A DNA stretch of 64,000 nucleotides, from the NCBI RefSeq assembly GCF_003001935.1, contig NZ_PVNG01000005.1, positions 310,001 through 374,000 of the forward strand. Direction: 5' to 3'. The translations under genes and the position numbers were made by a program. Each line of letters begins with the position of its first letter. The stretch's first letter is position 1. Under the pieces are notes generated by a model. That model worked only from the letters and a program-made list of their open reading frames with translations. It searched no databases and had not been told where the DNA came from. This document shows positions 24,753-32,444 of the stretch, in pieces. Source of the DNA: Nonomuraea fuscirosea. Lineage in GTDB: Bacteria > Actinomycetota > Actinomycetes > Streptosporangiales > Streptosporangiaceae.

Positions 24753-25847
24753 GTGCGTCTGCCCAGGGTCAAACGCGTTCACCAGCCGTTCCTGCTGCCG
24801 GGTAATCGCATCGTCATCGGATTGTCCCAGTACGGGGTGGCCTCCGAGATAGCCGACGACGACGAGGGCAGCATCGCCGCGATCGTGGCCCTCATGGACG
24901 GCACTCGGACGGTCGACCAGATCTGCGCCGACTTCACCGAGACCCGTCCCGACGTGGACGACGACAGCGTGCGCGACGTCGTCGCCGACCTGATCGAGAG
25001 CGGCTTCATCGAGGACGCGGGAGCGCCCGTGCCGGCCAACCTCACCGAGCGCGACCTCGCCCGGCACGAATCGGCACGCCACTTCTTCAGCTGGATCGAC
25101 ACCTCGCCGCGTACGTCGCCCCACGAGGTCCAGTCCAAGATCAAGGCGGCCCGGGTGAGCCTGCTCGGCGTGGGCGGCACCGGATCGGCCGTGGCGGCGG
25201 GACTGGTGGCGGGCGGCATCGGAGCGCTGCGGATCGCCGACTTCGACCGCGTCGAAGAGTCGAACCTGACCCGTCAGCTCCTGTACGCCGAGTCGGACGT
25301 GGGCGAGCCCAAGGTCGACCAGGCCGTCGCCCGGCTGCGGGCGATGAACGGCGCGGTGGCGGTGACCGGCGGCGACACCAAGGTGACCGGCCCCGGCGAC
25401 GTCGTGGAGCTGATGAGCGGCTGCGACCTGTTCGTCCTGTGCGCGGACGAGCCGCATCCGGAGATCGTCGAGTGGACCAACGAAGCCGCGCTGCGGACCG
25501 GAACCCCGTGGTTCATGAGCCTCTACACCGGGCCGATGGTCGTCGTGGGCTCGTTCGTGCCAGGAGAGACCGGCTGCTGGGCCTGCCTGGACCGGCAGGA
25601 GGAGGCGCGTAAGGAGAAGGAGCTCGGGCGGCTGCTGCCCGAGTCACGGCCGAACGCGGTGGTCGCGGCCAGCGCGAACATCAGCGGCCACCTCTGTGCG
25701 CTGGAAGTGCTGTACCAGCTCGGCGGCCTGCCGGCGCAGACCCGCGGCAGGGTCTTCCACTGGAACATGGCCGTCTGGGACCACCAGTACTTCATCGACG
25801 TCCCGCGTGACGACGACTGCCCGCTGTGCGGGCCGGGGGCCGGGTGA
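24753..25847 (+). CDS. ThiF/E1-like adenylating enzyme with N-terminal peptide-binding-like domain
   Basis: A 364-residue enzyme of the ThiF/MoeB/MccB superfamily, which activates a carboxyl group with ATP. Residues 1-95 form a small domain (GMMDGTRTVDQI-like pattern with SVRDVVADLIESGFIED) resembling PqqD/RRE winged helices that grip RiPP leader peptides. The glycine-rich nucleotide loop GVGGTGSAVAAG is at about residues 138-149, followed by RIADFDRVEESNLTRQ. The structural zinc site has two CxxC pairs, Cys275/278 and Cys356/359. GTG at 24753 has a near-perfect AAGGAGGTGA site. The likely substrate is the 28-residue peptide upstream. The chemistry could be adenylation as in microcin C, or amide or heterocycle formation. 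Confidence 0.88.
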   Translation: MRLPRVKRVHQPFLLPGNRIVIGLSQYGVASEIADDDEGSIAAIVALMDGTRTVDQICADFTETRPDVDDDSVRDVVADLIESGFIEDAGAPVPANLTERDLARHESARHFFSWIDTSPRTSPHEVQSKIKAARVSLLGVGGTGSAVAAGLVAGGIGALRIADFDRVEESNLTRQLLYAESDVGEPKVDQAVARLRAMNGAVAVTGGDTKVTGPGDVVELMSGCDLFVLCADEPHPEIVEWTNEAALRTGTPWFMSLYTGPMVVVGSFVPGETGCWACLDRQEEARKEKELGRLLPESRPNAVVAASANISGHLCALEVLYQLGGLPAQTRGRVFHWNMAVWDHQYFIDVPRDDDCPLCGPGAG

Positions 25848-27091
25848 GCGTCCCGGCGGCCGAGGTCGGCGCGGGCAGCGTCGTACGCCTGCACCCGCTC
25901 GTCGTCCGTCCCGACGACGACGACCCGGAGACGATCGTGGCGGGCCGCCCGGACCTCGGCGAGTTCGTCGAGCTGCCCGCGGTGTGCGGAGAGGTGATCC
26001 GGCTGCTCGGCGAGGGGCGTCCGGTCGCGGACGTCGAAGCCGCCGTCGCCGACGAGCACGACGTCGAGCTGGACGTGGCCGACTTCGTGGAGTCGCTCGC
26101 CGACCTCGAGTTCGTGGCCGAGATCGACGGGCTGCCGCTGCCGGGGACCGCGCCGAGGGCCGCCCACTTCCCCGGCGTCACCGAGCGGCACGTACGGTGG
26201 CTCTTCGCCGGGCCCGTCAGGCTGGTCTGGCTCGCCGTCGTCGCGGCCGCGGCGCTGACCGTCGTCGTGCGGCCGGAGCTGTTCCCCCATCACCGTGACT
26301 TCTTCTGGAGCGAGTACACCGGGCTCTCCGTGCTGGTCAACACGGCCTTCTTCTCCGTACTCGCGAGCGTGCACGAGATGATGCACCTGCTGGCGGCGCG
26401 TTCGCTCGGCGCTCCGGCACGCATCGCGTTCGGCACCCGGCTGCACTACCTCGTGGTGCAGACCGACGTCACCGCCATCTGGGGGGTGCCCCGCAGGCAC
26501 CGCTACCGCGTGTACCTGGCCGGGATGGCCTCCGACCTCTTCCTCATCGCCACGATGCTGCTGGCCGTGGCGTACCTGCCGCTGCCGGGCTTCGCCGATG
26601 CGCTGCTGCGGGCCTTCATCCTGACCGCGCTGCTGTCCCTGCCCCTCCAGGCCCAGATCTACATGCGCACCGACCTCTACTTCGTGCTGCGCGACCTGCT
26701 CCGGTGCAAGGACCTGTTCGGGGACGGGCTCCGCTACGTCAGGTACCTGCTCGCCCGGGCGGTCACCCCGTTCAGGAGGCCCGCCTCGCCGGTGACCGAC
26801 CCCACCGGCGAGCTGGCCCCGCACGAGCGGCGTGCCGTGCGGATCTACGCCGTCGCCCTCGCCCTGGGTGGTTCCGTCACGCTGACGGTCTTCGCCTTCT
26901 ACGGCGGCCCGATCATCGTCAACGGGCTGGTCCACGCGTTCGCCGCCGTCTGGGACGGTCTGCACGGCGGGCCCGCGATCGCCGCCGTCGACGCCGCGCT
27001 GCTCATCCTGGTCGAGGGCGGCATCCAGGTGATGTTCCTGGTGACGTTCATCAGGACGCGCCGCCCGTGGCTCCGCCGATCGAGGTCATGA
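25844..27091 (+). CDS. M50-like membrane metalloprotease with PqqD-like N-terminus
   Basis: A 415-residue membrane protein. Residues 1-100 resemble a PqqD-type peptide-binding domain (ETIVAGRPDLGEFVELPAVCG and ADFVESLADLEFV). About six to eight hydrophobic segments follow. One carries the zinc motif His177-Glu-Met-Met-His181, as in site-2-protease-like M50 peptidases. The GTG at 25844 overlaps the ThiF stop (GTGA), so the two are coupled. M50 proteins in peptide clusters cut leaders or provide export and immunity. Its 3' end overlaps the convergent HIT gene by six bases. A third M50 ligand (usually an Asp in a later helix) was not located with certainty. Confidence 0.85.
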   Translation: MSVPAAEVGAGSVVRLHPLVVRPDDDDPETIVAGRPDLGEFVELPAVCGEVIRLLGEGRPVADVEAAVADEHDVELDVADFVESLADLEFVAEIDGLPLPGTAPRAAHFPGVTERHVRWLFAGPVRLVWLAVVAAAALTVVVRPELFPHHRDFFWSEYTGLSVLVNTAFFSVLASVHEMMHLLAARSLGAPARIAFGTRLHYLVVQTDVTAIWGVPRRHRYRVYLAGMASDLFLIATMLLAVAYLPLPGFADALLRAFILTALLSLPLQAQIYMRTDLYFVLRDLLRCKDLFGDGLRYVRYLLARAVTPFRRPASPVTDPTGELAPHERRAVRIYAVALALGGSVTLTVFAFYGGPIIVNGLVHAFAAVWDGLHGGPAIAAVDAALLILVEGGIQVMFLVTFIRTRRPWLRRSRS

Positions 27092-27520
27092 CGCGTCCGG
27101 CCGCCGTTCCGCCGCGGCCCTGATCTGGTCGGCCACCGGCGTCAGCGACGACAGCGGCAGCTCGCGGTGCGTCCACGCCCGCCGGAGGTCGTCGGGGGCG
27201 TAGCGGGGCACCAGGTGCAGGTGGAAGTGGAACACGCTCTGCCAGGCCGTGGCGCCGGTGGCGTGCCAGATGTTCATCCCGCCCGGTTCCAGCGCGCGCC
27301 GCAGCAGGCCGGCGGTGTGTACGGCGCCGCGCATCAGCAGGCCGGCCCGGTCCGGGCCGATGTCGGTCAGGTCGCGGCAGTGCTCACGGGGGACGACCAG
27401 GGTGTGGCCGCGGGTCGCCTGGGAGATATCGAGGAAGGCGACCACGTGCTCGTCGGAGTAGACGATCTCCGCGGGGACCTCTCCGGCGACGATGCCGCAG
27501 AACGTACAGGTGCCGGTCAT
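27086..27520 (-). CDS. HIT-family nucleotide hydrolase
   Basis: A 144-residue histidine-triad protein. The catalytic triad motif is His98-F-His100-L-His102 in VFHFHLHLVPR. The N-terminus TCTFCGIVAGEVPAEIVYSDEH is typical of the HINT/Fhit-like branch that removes AMP from nucleoside phosphoramidates or dinucleotides. Full length, soluble, cytoplasmic. It overlaps the M50-like gene tail to tail by six bases. Given the adjacent adenylating ThiF enzyme, a role in clearing adenylated peptide is possible (HIT proteins can detoxify microcin C-type conjugates). The opposite orientation makes this only a suggestion. Confidence 0.92.
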   Translation of the reverse strand: MTGTCTFCGIVAGEVPAEIVYSDEHVVAFLDISQATRGHTLVVPREHCRDLTDIGPDRAGLLMRGAVHTAGLLRRALEPGGMNIWHATGATAWQSVFHFHLHLVPRYAPDDLRRAWTHRELPLSSLTPVADQIRAAAERRPDAS

Positions 27521-27560
27521 GTCGGGTCATTCCTCCCACTCGGTGACGCCAGCCATCGGC

Positions 27561-27599
27561 AAATACGGCCATACCGCTACAAGTGTAATGATCTTGCCC
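27561..27599 (+). promoter_or_regulatory. Shared upstream motif, copy 2
   Basis: AAATACGGC (27561-27569) is followed 12 bp later by AGTGTAATGATCTTGCCC (27582-27599), matching copy 1 at 24448 in 16 of 18 bases of the second block. It lies 46 bp before the STAND-WD40 start. Confidence 0.45.
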
Positions 27600-27645
27600 C
27601 GGAGCACCCTTGCCCGGTCGCTCCACGTGGCCCTATGGTCACCGT

Positions 27646-30600
27646 ATGGGGCCGACGGGTGACGGACGTGACGTCCACCTCACGGCTCACGCCTCGGGAG
27701 ACGCCGTCGTCCACCAGGCCGGGCGCGACCAGCACTTCCACTACGGCGACGGGGTGCGCGAACGGCGGCGGGGCACGGCTGCCGGGCAGGAGTGCCCCTA
27801 CCCCGGGCTGGCCGCGTTCGGGCGGGATCAGGCCCGGTGGTTCTTCGGGCGGGACGAGGTGGTCGCGGAGCTGATCGACCGGCTCGACGGACGGCTGGAG
27901 CGGGGCGGGCCGCAACTGGTGGTGGCTCCCTCCGGGGCGGGGAAGTCGTCGTTGCTGCGGGCCGGGCTGGTGCCCCGGCTGGAGGCGGGGGCGCTGCCCG
28001 GGTCGGCGGCGTGGGCCGTGCTGACCCTGACGCCCGGAGCCGATCCGCTGCGGGCACTGGCCACGGCGATCCGCACGCGTACCGGCGGATCAGTCGACGA
28101 GGTGGCCGAGGCGCTGGCCACCGATCCGGGGAGCGGCGCGCGTTTGTCGCGCGCGGCCGGCCTGCCGGGACGGACGGTGCTGATCGTCGACCAGTTCGAG
28201 GAGGTCTTCACGCTGTGCGGCGCGGAGTCGCGGCGGGCGGCGTTCATCGAGGCGCTGGACCGCCTGGCCGGGCCGGGGCAGGCGCTGGTGGTGGCCGGGC
28301 TGCGGGCCGACTTCTATCCGGCCTGCGCCGGGTACGCGGCGCTGCGCCGGGCCTCGCAGGACCGGCAACTGCTGCTCGGGGCCATGAGCGCGGAGCAGGT
28401 ACGCGAGGCGATCCGCTATCCGGCGCAGGAGGCCGGGCTGGAGGTCGAACCGGGGCTGACCGAGCTGCTGCTGCGCGACCTCGGCGGCGGCGGCCTGGGC
28501 GAGGGGTACGAGGCCGGACGGCTGCCGCTGCTCGCGCACGCGCTGCGGGCCACCTGGCAGCAGCGCCACGGCTCGGCCCTGACCGTGGCGGGTTATCGCG
28601 ACACCGGCACCATCCACCGGGCCATCGCCACCAGCGCCGAACTCGTGCACACGGCCCTCGACCCCGACGCCCGGCGGGCGGCGCGGCCGCTGTTCCTGCG
28701 CCTGGTCAAGCTCGGCGACCACGGCGAGGACACCCGCCGCCCGCTGTCCAGGGAAGACGTGGCGGACGGCCCGGCCGCGGCCGCGCTGACGGCCTTCACC
28801 GACGCCCGGCTGATCACCCAGGACGCGGGCACGATCCGCATCACGCACGAGGCGCTGCTGCGCGAATGGCCCCGGCTGCGCGGCTGGCTCGGCGACGACC
28901 GCGCCGGCGGCCTGCTCCGCCAGGACCTGGAGGACACGGCCGCCGCCTGGAAGCGAGCCCGCCACGACGGATCCCTGCTGTATCGGGGCAACCGCCTGGA
29001 AACCGCCCGCACCTGGGCCGCCGAGCGAAGCGCCCTGGAAGGCGATGGGCTGAGCCCGGACGGGCGGGACTTCCTGGCCGCGTCGGTCCGGGCGTGGCGG
29101 CGGGCGCGGCGGCTGCGTACCGGCGTCACCGCCGCGCTGACCGCGCTCACCGTGCTCGCCGGCGCCGCCGCCGTGTTCGCCTCCGTGCAGCGGAGCGAGG
29201 CGGTACGCCAGCGCGACACCGCGCTCTACCAGCGCATCCTGGCCGAGTCCGACCGGAGCGCCGGCACCGATCTGGCGTTGTCCGCGCAACTGGCGCTGCT
29301 CGCCCACCGCAGGCGCCCGCCAGGACGACCGGCCGGCGACACCTACACGCGCCTGCTCGCCACCCAGCACGTCCCGCTGCCCACGCAGCTCGCGGGGCAC
29401 GGCGGCGACGTCAACCAGGTGGTGTTCGGCCCGGACGGGAAGTTCCTGGTCAGCGCGGGCGGCGACGGCACGGTACGCCTGTGGGACGTGGCCCGGCGCG
29501 AAAGCCGGACGCTCACCGGGCACGCGGGGCCGGTCCACTCGGTGGCGATCGACCGCGCGGGCACGACCGTGGCGAGCGCGGGCGAGGGGGGCGAGGTCCG
29601 GCTGTGGGACGTGACCGACCCCGCCCGGCCCACGGCCCGGGGCATCCTGACCACCGGCTCGGCCGAGGACGTGAACCACGTGACGTTGAGCCCGGACGGC
29701 CGGACGCTGGCCGTCGCGACCGGGAACACGGGCACGATGTGGCTGTGGGACACCACCCGTCCTGACCGCGCCGGGCGCAGACTCCAGCGCCACGACGCCG
29801 CCGTCCTCATGGTCGCCTTCAGCCCGGACGGCCGCGCCATGGCCAGCTCGGACGGGGACGGTGTGGTGAGAATGTGGGACGTGCCCGCCACCGGCCGGCC
29901 TGCCGTGCGCGTCCAGCGGCGGATCGGCTCCGGCGGCGTGCCGGTCAACGCGCTGGCGTTCAGCCCGGACGGCAGGCTCCTGGTCACCAGCGGCGTCGAC
30001 CGTGCCGTCAGGGTGTGGGACGTGGCCGTGCCCGGCCGGATCGAGCCGCGCGCCAACCCGGTCCCCGGCCACGCCGGCACCGTCCGAGCGCTGGCCTTCA
30101 GCCCCGACGGCCACACCCTCGCCAGCAGCGGCGACGACCAGACGATCCGGCTGTGGGACCTGACCTCGCCCTTCTGGCCCGTCCAGCGCGGACGTCCGCT
30201 CACCGGGCACCGGGACAACGTCTGGGGGCTGGCGTTCAGCCCCGACGGCACGACCCTGGCCGGCGGCGGCGACGATGACGTCATCCGCCTGTGGCACCTG
30301 CCCGCCGGGCAGGTCTCCGCGCACGCGGGCGGCGTCACCACGACGGCCTTCAGCCCGGACGGCCGCACCCTGGCCAGCGGCGGCGGCGACAGCATGGTGC
30401 GGCTGTGGGACGTGACCGGCTCCGACGGGCCGCGCCCGCGCGGCAGCGCGGGGCACGGTGGTTATGTCTACGCGGTCGCGTTCAGCCCGGACGGACGCAC
30501 GCTGGCCGCCGCCGCCGACCGTGCCGTCAGATTGTGGGACGTGACCGACCCCGGCCATCCCGCCTCCCGCGGCCCGCCGCTGCGCGGCCACACCGGCACC

Positions 30601-31344
30601 GTGCGCGCGGTGGCCTTCAGCCCCGGCGGCCACACTCTGGCGAGCGCGGACGCGGCCGGTGTGGTGAGAATGTGGGACGTCACCGACCCGGACCGTCCCG
30701 CGTTGCGCGGCCGTCCGCTGCCGAGCCGTCCGCTGCCGGGATACGCCGGGTACGTCCACGGGCTGGCGTTCAGCCGCGACGGCACGACCCTGGCCGCCGC
30801 CACCCGCGACAAGTCGGTGCGGCTGTGGGACGTGCGCGATCCCGGCCGTCCCGTCGAGCGCGAGCGGCTGGTGACCGGCCACACCGGGAGCGTCCGCGCG
30901 GTGGCGTTCAGCCCGGACGGGCGGACCCTGGCCAGTTCGGGCGAGGACCGGCAGGTGCGCCTCTGGGACCTGACCGGCCGCACGGCGAGCCGCCGCCTCA
31001 CCGGGCACGCCGGCGCGGTCTACTCGGTGGCGTTCAGCCCCGACGGCCGGACGCTGGCCGACGCGGGCGCCGACGGCTCGGCCCGGCTGTACGACGGCCG
31101 CGATCCGGCGCGTCCCTCCGTGCTCGGCGGCCCGCTCACCGCGCACATCGACAACGTCATGTCGGTGGCGTTCAGCCCGGACGGCACCAGGCTGGTCACC
31201 GGCGGCAACGACTACGTACTGTCACTGTGGGACCTCGACGAGACACGGGCCGCCCGCCGGATCTGCGCCCTCACCGCGCTCACCCGGCAGGAATGGCGGG
31301 ACCACGTCGGCGCGGACCTCCCGTACGACCCGCCCTGCGGCTGA
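27646..31344 (+). CDS. STAND NTPase with 14 WD40 repeats
   Basis: A 1232-residue signal-transduction NTPase. Residues 21-29 carry a VVHQAGRDQ motif also present in the NB-ARC protein at 41252. The P-loop APSGAGKSS is at residues 94-102 and the Walker B region LIVDQFEE near 180. A likely membrane helix spans about 492-513. From residue 583 to the end I count 14 WD40 repeats, most ending in RLWD, enough for two seven-bladed propellers. Proteins of this type act as ATP-dependent sensors whose propellers detect a partner. The ATG at 27646 is preferred to an earlier TTG. It lies between two small-peptide loci; whether it regulates them is unknown. Confidence 0.9.
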   Translation: MGPTGDGRDVHLTAHASGDAVVHQAGRDQHFHYGDGVRERRRGTAAGQECPYPGLAAFGRDQARWFFGRDEVVAELIDRLDGRLERGGPQLVVAPSGAGKSSLLRAGLVPRLEAGALPGSAAWAVLTLTPGADPLRALATAIRTRTGGSVDEVAEALATDPGSGARLSRAAGLPGRTVLIVDQFEEVFTLCGAESRRAAFIEALDRLAGPGQALVVAGLRADFYPACAGYAALRRASQDRQLLLGAMSAEQVREAIRYPAQEAGLEVEPGLTELLLRDLGGGGLGEGYEAGRLPLLAHALRATWQQRHGSALTVAGYRDTGTIHRAIATSAELVHTALDPDARRAARPLFLRLVKLGDHGEDTRRPLSREDVADGPAAAALTAFTDARLITQDAGTIRITHEALLREWPRLRGWLGDDRAGGLLRQDLEDTAAAWKRARHDGSLLYRGNRLETARTWAAERSALEGDGLSPDGRDFLAASVRAWRRARRLRTGVTAALTALTVLAGAAAVFASVQRSEAVRQRDTALYQRILAESDRSAGTDLALSAQLALLAHRRRPPGRPAGDTYTRLLATQHVPLPTQLAGHGGDVNQVVFGPDGKFLVSAGGDGTVRLWDVARRESRTLTGHAGPVHSVAIDRAGTTVASAGEGGEVRLWDVTDPARPTARGILTTGSAEDVNHVTLSPDGRTLAVATGNTGTMWLWDTTRPDRAGRRLQRHDAAVLMVAFSPDGRAMASSDGDGVVRMWDVPATGRPAVRVQRRIGSGGVPVNALAFSPDGRLLVTSGVDRAVRVWDVAVPGRIEPRANPVPGHAGTVRALAFSPDGHTLASSGDDQTIRLWDLTSPFWPVQRGRPLTGHRDNVWGLAFSPDGTTLAGGGDDDVIRLWHLPAGQVSAHAGGVTTTAFSPDGRTLASGGGDSMVRLWDVTGSDGPRPRGSAGHGGYVYAVAFSPDGRTLAAAADRAVRLWDVTDPGHPASRGPPLRGHTGTVRAVAFSPGGHTLASADAAGVVRMWDVTDPDRPALRGRPLPSRPLPGYAGYVHGLAFSRDGTTLAAATRDKSVRLWDVRDPGRPVERERLVTGHTGSVRAVAFSPDGRTLASSGEDRQVRLWDLTGRTASRRLTGHAGAVYSVAFSPDGRTLADAGADGSARLYDGRDPARPSVLGGPLTAHIDNVMSVAFSPDGTRLVTGGNDYVLSLWDLDETRAARRICALTALTRQEWRDHVGADLPYDPPCG

Positions 31345-31596
31345 CCCGCCGCACCGCTTCTGCCCCCGCGTGCGTACGCCGGCTCAGAAAGCCTGTCAAC
31401 GGCAGTAACTACCGAAACAACAGTATCTCGCATGGGGATTTGTATCATTTTTTTCGGATCTTGGACCGGCATAAGTTGCAGGCGCCAACGGGCGAAGATC
31501 GCCGGCTCCGGCGCAACGGCGAGCGGACGACGTGCTCGGCGCTCGACGGCGTCCGGCGTCAGCGACCTCCCGACACGGCTCGACAGAGGAGATTTC

Positions 31597-31764
31597 ATGA
31601 TCCGTTCTCTTGGCAAGCTGGGTGACCGGCTGCTCGACAAACTGCTGCCCACGACCACCGCCGCCGCGGACACCTGCTGGGACGAGATCAAGTTCGTCGG
31701 CTACACCGTCCGCAGGACGTGCTGCATCGCCGCCGGATACACCGCCTGCACCCCCTGGCGCTGA
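31597..31764 (+). CDS. Four-cysteine peptide, candidate RiPP/bacteriocin precursor
   Basis: A 55-residue peptide with an AGGAG site five bases before its ATG. Residues 1-18 form an amphipathic leader (SLGKLGDRLLDKLLP). They are followed by TTTAAAD, in which A22-x-A24 resembles a signal-peptidase cut site. The remainder is a core with Cys27, Cys42, Cys43 and Cys51 plus aromatic residues, ending ACTPWR. Downstream come a thioredoxin-like CxxC protein, an ABC exporter and an S26 signal peptidase. This set could form disulfides, cut the leader and export the product. No lanthionine synthetase, radical SAM or other tailoring enzyme is present. An AT-rich promoter-like stretch (31385-31465) precedes it. 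Activity is unknown. Confidence 0.7.
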   Translation: MIRSLGKLGDRLLDKLLPTTTAAADTCWDEIKFVGYTVRRTCCIAAGYTACTPWR

Positions 31765-31819
31765 TCGAGATCGTCGCCGAGTGATCGCCGTCGCGCTGCC
31801 GGCGATCCGGCACCCGGCA

Positions 31820-31842
31820 CCGGCCGGCTTCTGGCCGGCCGG
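31820..31842 (+). terminator. Hairpin between cysteine peptide and redox gene
   Basis: CCGGCCGGC pairs with GCCGGCCGG across a 5-nt loop (9-bp perfect stem). There is no T-tract, so it may act as an attenuator or RNA-stability element. The placement mirrors the hairpin at 24693 in the other peptide locus. Confidence 0.5.
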
Positions 31843-31913
31843 AGCCACGCGCGCCGGCCTGTACGCCGGGCCGCCGCCCGCCCCCTGGCGGGCCGGCCCG
31901 TGAAGGGATTCCG

Positions 31914-32444
31914 ATGCCGTATCTCGTCGCCGCCGTGGTCCTCGTCGGGGCCCTGTGCGCGGTGAACCTGCTGCTGACGCTGGCGGTCATTCGCCGCCTG
32001 CGCGAGCACTCCGCCCGGCTCGACGCCGACCGGCCGGCCAGGCCGCCCCTCGTGACCGCCGGCACCGCACTGCCCGAGTTCGCCTCCGCCGCCTCCGACG
32101 GCACGGAGCTGTCACGGGAGTTCTTCACCGGGCCGACCCTGGTGGGGATGTTCTCCACCACCTGCTCGGCCTGCCACGAGCGGCTGCCCGAGTTCACCGC
32201 CAAGGCCCGGTCCCTGGGGCCCGGCCGCGCGCTCGCGGTGGTCGTGGACGACCAGCGGGACGCCGGTGCGTTCGCCGCCGCCCTGACCCCGGTCGCCACC
32301 CTGGCCGTCGAGCCGCCGGACGGGCCGCTGGCCAAGGCGTTCCAGGTGACGTTCTTCCCGGCCTTCTACCTCGTGGACGACCGCGCGGTGATCACCGCCG
32401 CGGCGCTCACCCCGGACGAGCTGCCGCTGCCGGCGCACACGTGA
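31914..32444 (+). CDS. Membrane-anchored thioredoxin-like (TlpA/redoxin) protein
   Basis: A 176-residue protein. Residues 1-24 are one N-terminal membrane helix (LVAAVVLVGALCAVNLLLTLAVI), and the rest faces the outside. The thioredoxin fold carries the redox motif TTC-S-A-C in the segment LVGMFSTTCSACHERLPEF and the cis-proline region VTFFPAFYLV. TlpA-type proteins make, reduce or shuffle disulfides. It follows the four-cysteine peptide by about 150 bp. Its stop overlaps the GTG of the ABC exporter (GTGA), so a role in oxidising that peptide is likely. An AAGGGA site precedes the ATG. Confidence 0.85.
   Translation: MPYLVAAVVLVGALCAVNLLLTLAVIRRLREHSARLDADRPARPPLVTAGTALPEFASAASDGTELSREFFTGPTLVGMFSTTCSACHERLPEFTAKARSLGPGRALAVVVDDQRDAGAFAAALTPVATLAVEPPDGPLAKAFQVTFFPAFYLVDDRAVITAAALTPDELPLPAHT

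Noticed and set aside
24478-24852. 124-codon frame across the small peptide and hairpin
   Set aside because: It reads through the terminator hairpin and lacks a ribosome site; the overlapping 28-residue peptide has an ideal one.
28090-31146. About 1000-codon open frame antisense to the WD40 gene
   Set aside because: Its apparent repeats mirror the WD40 repeats on the other strand; no ribosome site or domain.
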